A DNA stretch of 64,000 bases. It comes from Lactobacillus sp. ESL0684. GTDB lineage: Bacteria; Bacillota; Bacilli; Lactobacillales; Lactobacillaceae. The notes beneath the pieces were generated by a model. It did no database searches. It had not been told where the DNA came from and worked only from the letters and a program-made list of their open reading frames with translations. Below are positions 63,951 through 64,000 of the stretch, piece by piece. The stretch spans positions 1,825,245-1,889,244 of the forward strand of contig NZ_CP113941.1 of the NCBI RefSeq assembly GCF_029392675.1. Direction: 5' to 3'. A program made the position numbers and the translations under genes. How positions within the stretch are numbered: the first letter of the stretch is position 1; the number at the start of each line of letters is the position of its first letter.

Positions 63951-63991
63951 ATTTTTATTAGATGATAGAATAAATAGTGCTTAAACTTATT

Positions 63992-63997
63992 GGAGGA
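63992..63997 (+). promoter_or_regulatory. ribosome binding site of the next gene, presumably dnaA
   Basis: GGAGGA 3 nt before the window edge, with a -10-like TAGAAT at 63966-63971. Gene order rpmH-origin implies dnaA. Confidence 0.75.
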
Positions 63998-64000
63998 ATT

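Noticed and set aside
1..64000. CRISPR arrays, insertion sequences, prophage, tRNA or rRNA genes
   Set aside because: None seen: no regularly spaced repeats, no transposase or integrase frames, no tRNA cloverleaf.

Overview
The window is AT-rich Lactobacillus-type chromosome (acidophilus/helveticus/crispatus-like gene content) and ends at the replication origin. The right end reads rpmH-rnpA-yidC and mnmE-mnmG leftwards, then a DnaA-box-rich AT-rich region, then the ribosome binding site of the next gene, which should be dnaA and lies just outside. I saw no tRNA, rRNA, CRISPR array, transposase or prophage gene. Most genes left of the origin are on the minus strand (leading strand on this arm).

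Layout. 0-8 kb: partial KDPG aldolase with a divergent LacI regulator; a beta-glucoside operon (6-phospho-beta-glucosidase and PTS IIC, IIB, IIA) with a divergent GntR regulator; manA; ilvE. 8-14 kb: a PepC-family peptidase, a solitary OppA lipoprotein, ClpL. 14-19 kb: a three-gene operon of a degenerate PTS EIIC, a DUF915 hydrolase and a UvrA-like ATPase without the UvrB-binding segment. 19-27 kb: TenA, a DUF975 membrane protein, the complete D-alanylation operon dltXABCD plus a serine hydrolase. 26.9-28.6 kb: two tandem small RNAs, the CBS-domain gene cbpB and an unknown gene. 28.7-35 kb: a metal P-type ATPase, an ABC substrate-binding lipoprotein behind a leader-peptide attenuator, a Na+/H+ antiporter, a CAAX protease and a YdcF-like protein. 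35-43 kb: two paralogous ABC ATPase-permease fusions, a DUF2087 protein, nagB, and the amaP/DUF2273/Asp23 envelope-stress operon. 43-50 kb: a possibly frameshifted XRE-membrane regulator, a P-loop kinase-like protein, a secreted protein, the paired deoxynucleoside kinases, a T-box-controlled amino-acid ABC transporter, a HAD phosphatase. 50-55 kb: two NCS2 purine permeases and an AT-rich patch of CPBP membrane proteins. 55-64 kb: gnd, pyruvate oxidase, mnmG, mnmE, yidC, rnpA, rpmH and the origin.

The most notable material is non-coding. (1) Six parS-like 16-mers are spread over the 52 kb next to the origin. (2) Two tandem small RNAs at 26.9-27.27 kb have the same architecture, with a CUCC-type anti-Shine-Dalgarno motif in a hairpin loop, resembling streptococcal csRNAs. 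(3) A consensus promoter drives a 19-codon leader peptide ending Y-Y-S-Y-Y-R, followed by stems and a terminator just before a TrpX-like binding protein. (4) A complete T-box (specifier read as CAC, His) is followed by a second T-box 3' half that has no Stem I but keeps a compensated antiterminator. (5) A slippery T TTA AAC heptamer sits exactly where a -1 shift would fuse an XRE domain to a four-helix membrane domain. (6) An EIIC paralogue has lost both conserved sugar-site residues (His and Glu). All of these are readings by eye; folding, homology searches and transcript data were not available.
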